The notes beneath the pieces are model-generated. The model was given only the letters and a program-made list of their open reading frames with translations. It made no database searches and was not told the origin of the DNA. Source: Deltaproteobacteria bacterium RIFOXYA12_FULL_58_15 (GTDB taxonomy: Bacteria > Myxococcota > XYA12-FULL-58-9). Taken from it: a stretch of DNA of 38,321 nt. The stretch lies in the NCBI GenBank assembly GCA_001798605.1, contig MGST01000211.1, forward strand, positions 1 to 38,321. Reading direction: 5' to 3'. The translations under genes and the position numbers were made by a program. Positions 6,922-14,042 of this stretch are shown here, one piece after another; within the stretch, counting starts at the first letter, position 1; the number at the start of each line of letters is the position of its first letter.

Positions 6922-8436
6922 TCATTCCTTGGCTTTGATGTGAACAATCTTGCCCTTGTGGCCATTGAATCCGAGGCCGGGATGTATCAGCTTGCCATCG
7001 GCATCGAAGGCAATCTGATTGTGATAGTTGGAATAGGACGAGTGAGAAGGTGCCCACACATCTGCTTTGCAGCCAAAGCTCTTCCATACGCTGGTTGCCA
7101 GATTCAGTGGGAGAGGAAGGTGGCCACCAAAACCTGTGGAACAACTCTGCAGGATGATGTTTGCGCCTGGGACGACAAAACGGTCAACCCCCGCCAACTT
7201 GAGACGGAAGATGTCGCCCGCGTCAAACTTGGAACGGTCGGTGAGCCCGAAACCAAAGACTCCGGGACTCACCTGCATGCCGGTGGGCATGCCGTGCGCG
7301 CCAATGATCACGAGGTCGGCCGGGTTTTTGCCGCCGTGACTCGCTTCCTTGAGTGCTCTTTCTATGTCTCTGTCTGACTCCATCTCGTAGAACAACACGA
7401 AAAATCCAGCTCCGATCAGCGGTGCGATTGGCGTGCTGTTGAAGGCACCGTTGTGATCGGAGGTCGGAAACAAAACGACTGCTGTTTTACGGCCCCGTGG
7501 TGCGCCTGGGGTCTCCGTACGCAACGAGTATCGATTGAGGGTGAGCTCTTCCCGCTCGAGCTCGTTGATGTATCGACTCTCGACCTTGGGGGCACAATCA
7601 CGAAAGGCTTGCAGTGTGGCGAACGCCGACGGAACCTTGCGTACGGCATCCTCGGCAAACAGATCCAGCAAAACGGGGGCGGTTGCGCAACGAGCAATCA
7701 AAGAGATGTCTTCTTTGAGCTCGGGACAATCGTTCAGCAACTGAGAGACGTCCTTCTTGGGGGCATTGGTGCCGTGGAAGTGAATGAACAGTCGTGCGGC
7801 CTCGACATTGAGATGGCCGTAATAGTAGGCATAGGGCGATACGCCACGCCGGGCCAGCTCTGTCACGGTGTGCTCGTTCAGTTGTTGGGAGCCCAGAAAG
7901 ACGCTCGCCGTCCCCGAGTCCATCTTTTTGACCCTAGCGGCCAAGAGGTCGAACTCTTTGGTGGTCCACTTCGAAGAGTCGAAAAAGTTGGTGACTCTGG
8001 TGATGGTGTCATAGTTGTGGTCCGGATGCAAAACGTGGTGGGCTGCCGCACAAATGACAGCTTCGTTGAACGCGCGGGCGAGCGGAGCGTTTGGCCGGCC
8101 TCCGTCGCTTTCGGTGACACCGATTGCGGCACCGACCTGGGTATTTGACTCACCATAGAGAGCGAGAAATTCTTCTCGGGACACTGCGCCGTCGTAGTTG
8201 GTGTCTACCTGAGCAAAGGTCTCGCCTGCACGTTGTTGCTCGTTTGGCTCGGTTAGTCCATTGCCATCGAAATCGGCGGCACCTACGATGTCCTTGCGTC
8301 GGATGGGTTCGATCGAGGCCATGGCATCGTTATCGGGCAAATTTGAGCTCTGGTGCTCGAAAGGATTGACCTGACTCCGCCGCGAATTGGACCTGGTTCT
8401 GCAACTCATCCGATGTCCGATGTCCGGGGACTGCAT
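6922..8436 (-). CDS. EF-hand protein with a clan-CD (caspase/CHAT-like) His/Cys pair
   Basis: A 504-residue protein (483-466 if a later Met is used; ATG 8322 is the last Met before the first motif, and no start has a good ribosome site). Two EF-hand loops stand together: D-F-D-G-N-G-L-T-E-P-N-E (55-66) and D-T-N-Y-D-G-A-V-S-R-E-E (78-89), both with the expected Ca2+ ligands. The C-terminal third has the clan-CD peptidase pattern: hydrophobic strand then His-Gly (D-L-V-I-I-G-A-H-G, His381), and about 50 residues later a hydrophobic strand then Cys (G-A-N-I-I-L-Q-S-C-S-T-G, Cys432). Family knowledge: caspases, gingipains, separase and CHAT use this dyad. Ca2+-controlled proteolysis is my inference. 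No signal peptide is seen. It is co-transcribed with the gene at 6202-6918. Confidence 0.75.
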   Translation of the reverse strand: MQSPDIGHRMSCRTRSNSRRSQVNPFEHQSSNLPDNDAMASIEPIRRKDIVGAADFDGNGLTEPNEQQRAGETFAQVDTNYDGAVSREEFLALYGESNTQVGAAIGVTESDGGRPNAPLARAFNEAVICAAAHHVLHPDHNYDTITRVTNFFDSSKWTTKEFDLLAARVKKMDSGTASVFLGSQQLNEHTVTELARRGVSPYAYYYGHLNVEAARLFIHFHGTNAPKKDVSQLLNDCPELKEDISLIARCATAPVLLDLFAEDAVRKVPSAFATLQAFRDCAPKVESRYINELEREELTLNRYSLRTETPGAPRGRKTAVVLFPTSDHNGAFNSTPIAPLIGAGFFVLFYEMESDRDIERALKEASHGGKNPADLVIIGAHGMPTGMQVSPGVFGFGLTDRSKFDAGDIFRLKLAGVDRFVVPGANIILQSCSTGFGGHLPLPLNLATSVWKSFGCKADVWAPSHSSYSNYHNQIAFDADGKLIHPGLGFNGHKGKIVHIKAKE

Positions 8437-8482
8437 TGGATGCGGGATGACAACACTTCATGGGGAGTGTAGATTCTCGCCC

Positions 8483-8650
8483 GTGCGACAGATCTGGTTA
8501 TTGCCCCTCCCCGCGTTGTTCTGTTTCCCGCTGTTCGGTTTCACGCTGTCTTGTTCCCCTAAGCTGGAGGTCGATCCCAGCGCGCAGGTGAGCTGCGCAA
8601 GAGATGGGCTGCAATTATTATGCATACAAACATTATGTTGCACAGCATAA
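8483..8650 (+). pseudogene. possible truncated lipoprotein
   Basis: From GTG 8483 the frame reads V-R-Q-I-W-L-L-P-L-P-A-L-F-C-F-P-L-F-G-F, then T-L-S-C-S-P-K-L-E-V-D-P-S-A-Q-V-S-C. This is a plausible lipoprotein signal with an L-S-C lipobox, followed by the start of the Cys-spaced domain seen in other lipoproteins of this group. It then runs into the AT-rich promoter of the ATPase gene and stops after 55 codons. It has no good ribosome site. Most likely a 5' remnant, but chance is possible. Confidence 0.35.
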
Positions 8651-8666
8651 TGTTTATCTTTATAGT
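8628..8666 (+). promoter_or_regulatory. promoter embedded in an inverted-repeat operator
   Basis: TTGCAC (8638-8643) and TATAGT (8661-8666) are exactly 17 bases apart, giving a strong sigma-70-like promoter. The -35 element is the loop of a perfect 10-base inverted repeat, AAACATTATG (8628-8637) and CATAATGTTT (8646-8655). A further ATTATG occurs at 8617-8622, 15 bases before the left arm copy. Transcription would start near 8673, at the ATG of the ATPase gene. A repressor on the two arms would cover the -35. The block is strikingly AT-rich against its surroundings. Confidence 0.58.
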
Positions 8667-8672
8667 ATGTGG

Positions 8673-10079
8673 ATGGACTTTCTGGACCGCCTTGATGAGC
8701 TGCGCCGACTCGACTCCCTTTGCGACGCCAAAGAGGGTGGCTTGGCTGTTATCTACGGACGGCGGCGCATCGGCAAGAGCCGCCTTCTCGTCAAGTGGGT
8801 GAACAAACACAGCGGGGTTTACTTCGTGGCCGATCAGTCAGCGGCTGCACTTCAGAGGCGGTACCTGGCAACCTGCCTCGGCGGGGTGCTCACGGGCATC
8901 GACTCAGTTGAGTACCCGACATGGCGGGTACTTTTCGACCGCATTGCCCAAGACTCCAAGAGCGTAGGTTGGCGTGGTCCTGTGGTTCTCGATGAGCTGC
9001 CCTATCTGGTTCTTGTCTCGCCCGAGCTTCCAAGTGTGTTGCAGCAGTGGCTCGATGGTCCCGCAAAAAAATGTGGGATGGCTGTGGCCATTGCCGGCTC
9101 GAGTCAACGGATGATGCAAGGTCTTGTCCTCAACCATGATGCGCCTCTCTTCGGTCGAGCCGCAGAACTGTTCGAGATTGGGCCTCTGCCGCCTAAGTTC
9201 TTGGATGCGCCCTTTTCACCCTGGAGCCCGTACCATGCCTTGGAGCTTTACGCTGCATGGGGAGGCGTTCCCCGGTATTGGGAGTTGGCGCAACGGCTCG
9301 GCGGGAACGTTCTCGATCAAATCACTTCCCTGGTCCTAGATCCGGTGGGCCCCCTGCATCGGGAACCGGACCGCCTGCTCCTCGAAGAGCTGCCCCCTGC
9401 TGTGGAGATGCGCCCCATTCTCGACGCAATAGGTGGCGGCGCGCATCGAGTGTCGGAGATCGCCGGACGGGTTGGCAGGCCAGCAACTTCACTTTCCCGG
9501 GCGTTGGAGCGACTCGTCTCCATGGGGCTGGTTCGGCGGGAAATTCCTTTTGCCGCATCGCCCAAAAATGGTCGGAAGAGCCTCTACAAAATGGCTGACC
9601 CGTTCTTTCGTCTCTGGTTTAGGGTCGTAGCCCCCTATCGTTCTCAGCTCGCCGCGGGATCCGCACAGACCCGCCGGCAACTTCTAGAGAAGCATTGGCC
9701 CTTATTGGTCGCAGCGACGTGGGAGGATACATGCCGGTCCGCCGTTTGCAGCCAACGCCCTAAGAGTGGACTTGGCAGACTTGGACCGTGGGGGCCTGCC
9801 GCACGTTGGTGGAACAAGAACGAGCCAGAATGGGACATCGTCGCAGTTTCAACAAAGGGCGACCGGTTGCTCTTGGGTGAGGCCAAGGCACACTCCCGAC
9901 CGATGACCAAGTCGGCCGTAGAAAAAGAGGCGCGAGCTCTGTTGGCAAAACCACTCCCCTCCATTTCCGAAATCAAATTGGAGGTTGTCCGCGCGTTGTT
10001 CATCCCCACAATTGCCAAGAATGCCCCACGCCGCCACGAAGGTGTCGTTGTCGTCACGGGGGACGACATTCTGGCCTAG
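8673..10079 (+). CDS. AAA ATPase of the archaeal-type ATPase / DUF234 family
   Basis: A 468-residue protein with the layout of the PF01637-DUF234 family. Walker A is G-R-R-R-I-G-K-S (29-36) and Walker B is P-V-V-L-D-E-L (Asp107/Glu108). A-I-A-G-S-S-Q-R-M-M is the sensor-1 region. A winged-helix segment follows (R-V-S-E-I-A-G-R-V-G-R-P-A-T-S-L-S-R-A-L-E-R-L). The C-terminal DUF234 part contains E-W-D-I-V-A-V (Asp388) and L-L-L-G-E-A-K (Glu403, Lys405), an arrangement like the PD-(D/E)XK nuclease core. The family's role is not settled; it is often found in mobile or defence-rich DNA. Start: ATG 8673 coincides with the predicted transcription start; ATG 8667 is 2 codons longer. No Shine-Dalgarno sequence is present. 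Confidence 0.85.
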   Translation: MDFLDRLDELRRLDSLCDAKEGGLAVIYGRRRIGKSRLLVKWVNKHSGVYFVADQSAAALQRRYLATCLGGVLTGIDSVEYPTWRVLFDRIAQDSKSVGWRGPVVLDELPYLVLVSPELPSVLQQWLDGPAKKCGMAVAIAGSSQRMMQGLVLNHDAPLFGRAAELFEIGPLPPKFLDAPFSPWSPYHALELYAAWGGVPRYWELAQRLGGNVLDQITSLVLDPVGPLHREPDRLLLEELPPAVEMRPILDAIGGGAHRVSEIAGRVGRPATSLSRALERLVSMGLVRREIPFAASPKNGRKSLYKMADPFFRLWFRVVAPYRSQLAAGSAQTRRQLLEKHWPLLVAATWEDTCRSAVCSQRPKSGLGRLGPWGPAARWWNKNEPEWDIVAVSTKGDRLLLGEAKAHSRPMTKSAVEKEARALLAKPLPSISEIKLEVVRALFIPTIAKNAPRRHEGVVVVTGDDILA

Positions 10080-10139
10080 GCGGCTGGCCACAAATCGATG
10101 CGATGATGTAGCCATCACTCGAGTTGTCCGGGAGCCTTC

Positions 10140-11123
10140 ATGGTCGACTATTCCCGTCTCATAACCGTTGTCGTCGTCATGGTCGGGATCTGTGCCGTGG
10201 GTGGCCTCGTGTTGGCCGCGCCGCTTTGGCAGCGCTTACGTCGGCATATGGGTATCGGCGTCCTTGCTCCTCGACCGAGTCGATGGTGGTGTCACCTGCG
10301 GGCGACGCTCCTTGGTGCCATCGTCCTTATCGTTGGCATCGGCATGTATGGCCGATTCGTCGAGCCCTATTGGCCAGAGGTCGTTGAAATCGGTCTTACC
10401 AGCGATGAGCTCGGCAAAGGAGCTCTTCCAATTCGCATTGTCTTGCTGAGCGATCTTCATTCCGATCCTCAGACGCGATTGGAAGCGCGCCTGTCCGACC
10501 TGGTGGCGCCTCTCGAACCCGACCTCATCATCTTCGCCGGTGATGCGGTGAACTCAGAAGGTGGCCTACCTAACTTCCGCAAAGCCATGACCGGCCTTCG
10601 CAAGATTGCGCCCGTCTATGCGGTGCGTGGCAACTGGGAGGCGTGGTGGTTCTCCAAGGTCGATCTCTACCACCACACAGGCGTTCGGCTGCTCGATGGC
10701 AGCCGATCTGTGGACATCCGTGGAACCACGCTACATTTGGCAGGCTTTCCGGTTTACCCGTGGCGCAACCGTCCGGGTGGGGCGGCATACCAACGGGCTC
10801 TAGAACGCACCCTCCCTGAACACACAAAGGGTCCCGTGGTGTTCGTTCACCATTTCCCCGAAGTAGCGGCCGCCGCCCTGCTGCGGGGAGCCGACATCGC
10901 TCTTGCCGGCGACACCCATGGTGGCCAAATCGATTTACCCGGCATCGGCCCATTGGTTCGCATCAACCGCGCCGGCACCTTCTACCATTCGGGTCTGCAT
11001 GAAATCGCCGACGGATGGTTGTACGTCAATCGCGGCACCGGCATGGAGGGCGGACATGCGCCGCGTGTACGGATCGGGTGTCGACCAGAGATCACCCTGA
11101 TCACTCTCCGGCCACCGGATTGA
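10140..11123 (+). CDS. membrane-anchored calcineurin-like metallophosphoesterase (YkuE-like)
   Basis: A 327-residue protein with two N-terminal membrane helices (about residues 7-30 and 55-72) and a phosphoesterase domain. Metal-site motifs: S-D-L-H-S-D (Asp105, His107), A-G-D-A-V-N (Asp135), R-G-N-W-E (Asn165), V-H-H-F-P-E (His237/238) and A-G-D-T-H-G-G-Q (Asp258, His260). Relatives act on phosphodiester or UDP-diacylglucosamine-type substrates at the membrane; the substrate here is unknown. Two positions differ from the textbook sequence: Trp for His in GNH(D/E), and Asp for the first His in GHTHGG. GGGAG stands 6 bases before ATG 10140. It follows the ATPase gene by 60 bases on the same strand and may share its transcript. 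It ends 27 bases from the stop of the convergent lipoprotein. Confidence 0.88.
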   Translation: MVDYSRLITVVVVMVGICAVGGLVLAAPLWQRLRRHMGIGVLAPRPSRWWCHLRATLLGAIVLIVGIGMYGRFVEPYWPEVVEIGLTSDELGKGALPIRIVLLSDLHSDPQTRLEARLSDLVAPLEPDLIIFAGDAVNSEGGLPNFRKAMTGLRKIAPVYAVRGNWEAWWFSKVDLYHHTGVRLLDGSRSVDIRGTTLHLAGFPVYPWRNRPGGAAYQRALERTLPEHTKGPVVFVHHFPEVAAAALLRGADIALAGDTHGGQIDLPGIGPLVRINRAGTFYHSGLHEIADGWLYVNRGTGMEGGHAPRVRIGCRPEITLITLRPPD

Positions 11124-11150
11124 TGGTCCTACTCGGTTTGGAGAGAAATC

Positions 11151-13385
11151 TCAGGGATGGTCGCATTGTCCATTGGCATTGTCGCCCATACAACCTACCC
11201 GGCCACTCTCCCATATCCAGCATGTGTGAAACCCCCCAGCGCTCACTGATTGAAAGCTCCCTCCCCGGTCTACGGCTTGACCTTCGTCGTTGTTCCCCCA
11301 ACACTCGAGATCATTGAATTGATAGTCATTCCCCCGCAGCATGCAGCTGTGATAGCCCCCAGCGGTGAGTGACCTCGCATCCGAGTACACTGTGGGACTG
11401 GATTGGCCATCTGAATCACTCCCCCAACAGTAGACCTCGCCATTCAAATAATAGATCGCACACGTGTGGTACCCGCCGGCACGAACCTCTGTGTAGTGTC
11501 CGATGTGATGCCCGGCTTGGCCTTGCTGGGAACAACCCCAACACTCAATATCCCAGTCGTAACCCTGTCCCGAGGGCCTGATACCGCAGGCGTGACAACC
11601 TCCTGCGCTGATTTGCAGGAACGTTCCCGAAAGGGGGTTGGCTTGACCCGAGCTGTTTAATCCCCAACATGCAACCGTGCCGTCTGTCTTCCGCCCGCAG
11701 GCGAAATAATCACCCGCACTCACCTGGTTGAACTCACCGGTCGGTGGACTGGATTGGCCATCGGAGTTGTCTCCCCAACAAGCGATGGTTCGATCTTCAC
11801 GGAGTCCACAGGTGTACTTGTATCCTGCGCTGACTTCGACAAAAACTCCCGCAGGTGGACTGGATTCGCCCTTCCGATTATCCCCCCAACAGTCAAGACT
11901 GCCATCGAGGGCAATCCCGCAGGTGTGCATGTATCCCGCACTAACCTGTTCAAACAGTTTGTAGCAGGTTCCCCCAACTTCTAAATATCCGTTCAGACAG
12001 GTAGTGCAATCTTGCCCTGGATCCCAGCCGGGCAAGCATGTGCTGCAATTTTGGTCTGGATCCCAGTTACCCAGGCACTGCGTACAACCACTAGCGAGAT
12101 CCCAGTTGTCCAGGCACTGGGTACATCCACTGCTTGGGTCCCAGTTCTCCAAACACTGGGTGCACCCACTGGCAAGATCCCAGTTGTCTAGACATGCATT
12201 GCAATCTTGGTCTGGATCCCAATTGTCCGCGCAAGTGTTGCAATTGTCAGCGTCATCCTGCCAGTTGTTTTTGCACACACTACAATCTTGATCCGGGTCC
12301 CAGTTGCCGAGACAGGCATTGCAATCTTGGTCTGGATCCCAATTGCCAATACAGGCATTGCAATCTTGATCCGGATCCCAGTGATCGGGACAAGTACTGC
12401 AATCGTCACCGTTGTCCTGCCAATGGTTGGTGCAGATATCGCAGTCAGCGTATGGGTCCCAATTTCCGGGGCACGTGCCGCAGTCGTCGTTGTTGTCCTG
12501 CCAGTGGTTGAGGCACTGGTTGCAGTCTAAGTTGAGATCCCAGTTGCCCAGGCAAGTATTGCAGTCGGTAGAAGCGTCCCAATTGCCCTGACAGGCATTG
12601 CAGTCCAAGGCGGCGTCCCAGTTGCCGGGACAGGTCCCACAATCATTGCCCTCGTCACTCCAACTGTTCTCGCATGTTTGGCACTCGGTTGTTTCATCTC
12701 GGTTACCCAAACAAGCATCACAACCGCTTTCGAGATCCCAACTGCCAACACACTCACATGCGTGGGTAGAGGTATTGCAGGTTTTGCGGACATGATTGCA
12801 TTGCTCGTCCTGATAGCAGCCTGATGTGCATGTTGTGGTCAACGGGTCGCAGTAATTGAATCCACTGCAGCCTTCGACGGTGCAATCGACATCGTCTACA
12901 CAGGTACCACTGCCGTCGCAATAATCGCCGTCTAAACAATCCCCGCAATCCAGGTCCGGGCCGCATTCGGTACCGTTGGGCCAAAGGCCGCAGGCGTAAC
13001 CCCAATCATCGCAGGTCTTGGGGACACAGACTTCTTCACAGCGACCACTCGCGTTGTTGCAGCTGGTACCTTGGAGACAACTGCCGCATTCATCCCCCTG
13101 GCTGGTACAACCGTTGGGCACTGGTCCACAGTTTCTGTCGCCGCAATCAGGCGTGCAATCAATACAGTCGCTTTTGCAAGCGGCATTGTCTTCAGCGCAA
13201 CCGCAGGCGCACACAGAAATCAGACCTTGGATGTTCGAGCAGCTATCCTGCCAATGCAGTTCACCGCCCGTGCACACCTGACGATCACGGCTGGTACAAT
13301 TGTTGGCATCCTTCTGATCACAGGCACCAGAAAAGATGGTTGTGACAAAAGCAAGCGATATCAAAAGGCTATTATCGCGATTCAT
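11151..13385 (-). CDS. lipoprotein with CxxC/NWD repeats and a seven-blade RCC1-like propeller
   Basis: A 744-residue surface lipoprotein. The start is ATG 13385, with AGGAGG 6 bases upstream and a signal ending in F-S-G-A-C. Residues about 20-205 are Cys-rich modules (C-T-P-D-C-G-D, C-G-S-C-L-Q-G-T-S-C). Residues about 220-465 hold about 18 tandem units of 13-14 residues of the type G-N-W-D-P-D-Q-D-C-N-A-C. The last about 265 residues hold seven RCC1-like blades, each of the form V-S-A-G-x-x-H-T-C-G ... C-W-G-D-N-x-x-G-Q-S, enough to close a propeller. Each blade carries a conserved Cys pair not found in eukaryotic RCC1, suggesting disulfide-stapled blades. It probably displays a binding head on a rod; the ligand is unknown. 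Confidence 0.86.
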   Translation of the reverse strand: MNRDNSLLISLAFVTTIFSGACDQKDANNCTSRDRQVCTGGELHWQDSCSNIQGLISVCACGCAEDNAACKSDCIDCTPDCGDRNCGPVPNGCTSQGDECGSCLQGTSCNNASGRCEEVCVPKTCDDWGYACGLWPNGTECGPDLDCGDCLDGDYCDGSGTCVDDVDCTVEGCSGFNYCDPLTTTCTSGCYQDEQCNHVRKTCNTSTHACECVGSWDLESGCDACLGNRDETTECQTCENSWSDEGNDCGTCPGNWDAALDCNACQGNWDASTDCNTCLGNWDLNLDCNQCLNHWQDNNDDCGTCPGNWDPYADCDICTNHWQDNGDDCSTCPDHWDPDQDCNACIGNWDPDQDCNACLGNWDPDQDCSVCKNNWQDDADNCNTCADNWDPDQDCNACLDNWDLASGCTQCLENWDPSSGCTQCLDNWDLASGCTQCLGNWDPDQNCSTCLPGWDPGQDCTTCLNGYLEVGGTCYKLFEQVSAGYMHTCGIALDGSLDCWGDNRKGESSPPAGVFVEVSAGYKYTCGLREDRTIACWGDNSDGQSSPPTGEFNQVSAGDYFACGRKTDGTVACWGLNSSGQANPLSGTFLQISAGGCHACGIRPSGQGYDWDIECWGCSQQGQAGHHIGHYTEVRAGGYHTCAIYYLNGEVYCWGSDSDGQSSPTVYSDARSLTAGGYHSCMLRGNDYQFNDLECWGNNDEGQAVDRGGSFQSVSAGGFHTCWIWESGRVGCMGDNANGQCDHP
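11997..12717. repeat. tandem repeat array coding for CxxC/NWD units
   Basis: About 18 diverged 39-42-base units encode the rod of the lipoprotein above. On the plus strand the recurrent core is gcaatcttg-tctggatccca or close variants. Variant units (N-H-W-Q-D-N-x-D-D-C) recur at intervals among the W-D-P type, suggesting that higher-order blocks were duplicated. Confidence 0.85.
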
Positions 13386-13672
13386 ACGAGACCCTCCTGC
13401 CAACGAAACAAGTCATCCTACATCATGGAAGAGCAGTATTCTTGAAAAATGGACACCCATTCCCCTTAGAGAGGGGCGCGGCGGTCGGGAGTAAATAGAA
13501 AATCTAGAGCCCGATGTCGATTTATGGCGCTTTCAGATGACCTATCAATCCTCCACGCCGACCACGTGATACGGCAAGATCGGGTTCAAGGTCGGATTGT
13601 CGAGCCCAGCAATCAGCCCGTCTGGCAATAACGAGAGCCCTCGGTTGGACATCACCCGTCCAAATGGGCACA

Positions 13673-13915
13673 ATGACAAGTATGGAAACCAGATGGGCGC
13701 GAATCACACTCGATCCACAAGTCATGGGCGGCAAGCCGTGCGTTCGCGGTCTCAGGGTGACGGTTGGGATGATTTTGGGCTTACTGGCTGCAGGGCACTC
13801 CGTGGAGGAGATCCTGCAGGCCTACCCGTACCTTGAAGCTGACGACATCCGCGATGCTCTCGCCTACGGTGCGTGGCGCACACAGGAACAGGAAACGCCA
13901 CTCGCCCAGCCGTGA
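13673..13915 (+). CDS. DUF433 antitoxin
   Basis: An 80-residue protein of the DUF433 (VapB45-like) family: R-I-T-L-D-P-Q-V-M-G-G-K-P-C-V-R-G-L-R-V-T-V-G, then I-L-G-L-L-A-A-G-H-S-V-E-E-I-L-Q-A-Y-P-Y-L-E, then D-D-I-R-D-A-L-A-Y-G-A. These are the family's DNA-binding and helical signatures, essentially complete. ATG 13673 and ATG 13682 are both possible. The stop overlaps the GTG of the truncated toxin (GTGA, 13912-13915), the usual coupling of this module. With the toxin broken, it is an orphan antitoxin that might still act as a regulator or protect against related toxins. The 287 bases upstream of it (13386-13672) show nothing recognisable. Confidence 0.77.
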   Translation: MTSMETRWARITLDPQVMGGKPCVRGLRVTVGMILGLLAAGHSVEEILQAYPYLEADDIRDALAYGAWRTQEQETPLAQP

Positions 13916-13998
13916 AGCTCCTCCTTGACATGAACCTGTCGCCACACAGGTGCGGCATCTTTGAGCAACACGGTGTCGCTCTTCCCCAACCGCACTGA
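13912..13998 (+). pseudogene. truncated DUF5615 (PIN-like) toxin
   Basis: GTG 13912 opens V-K-L-L-L-D-M-N-L-S-P-H-R, the N-terminal signature of DUF5615 PIN-like toxins (usually M-K-x-L-L-D-x-N-L-S-P), continues F-E-Q-H-G-V, and stops after 28 codons. Intact members have about 110-120 residues, so the remaining catalytic acids are lost. The position directly after DUF433 with a 4-base overlap confirms its identity. No remainder of the toxin is visible in bases 13999-14042. Confidence 0.52.
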
Positions 13999-14042
13999 AG
14001 CAAAGCCAAAGTACCACTTTTAGTACCATATTAATGTAACGC

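Noticed and set aside
11997-12717. CRISPR-like array
   Set aside because: The repeats are diverged, contiguous and code for protein units; there are no spacers and no cas genes.
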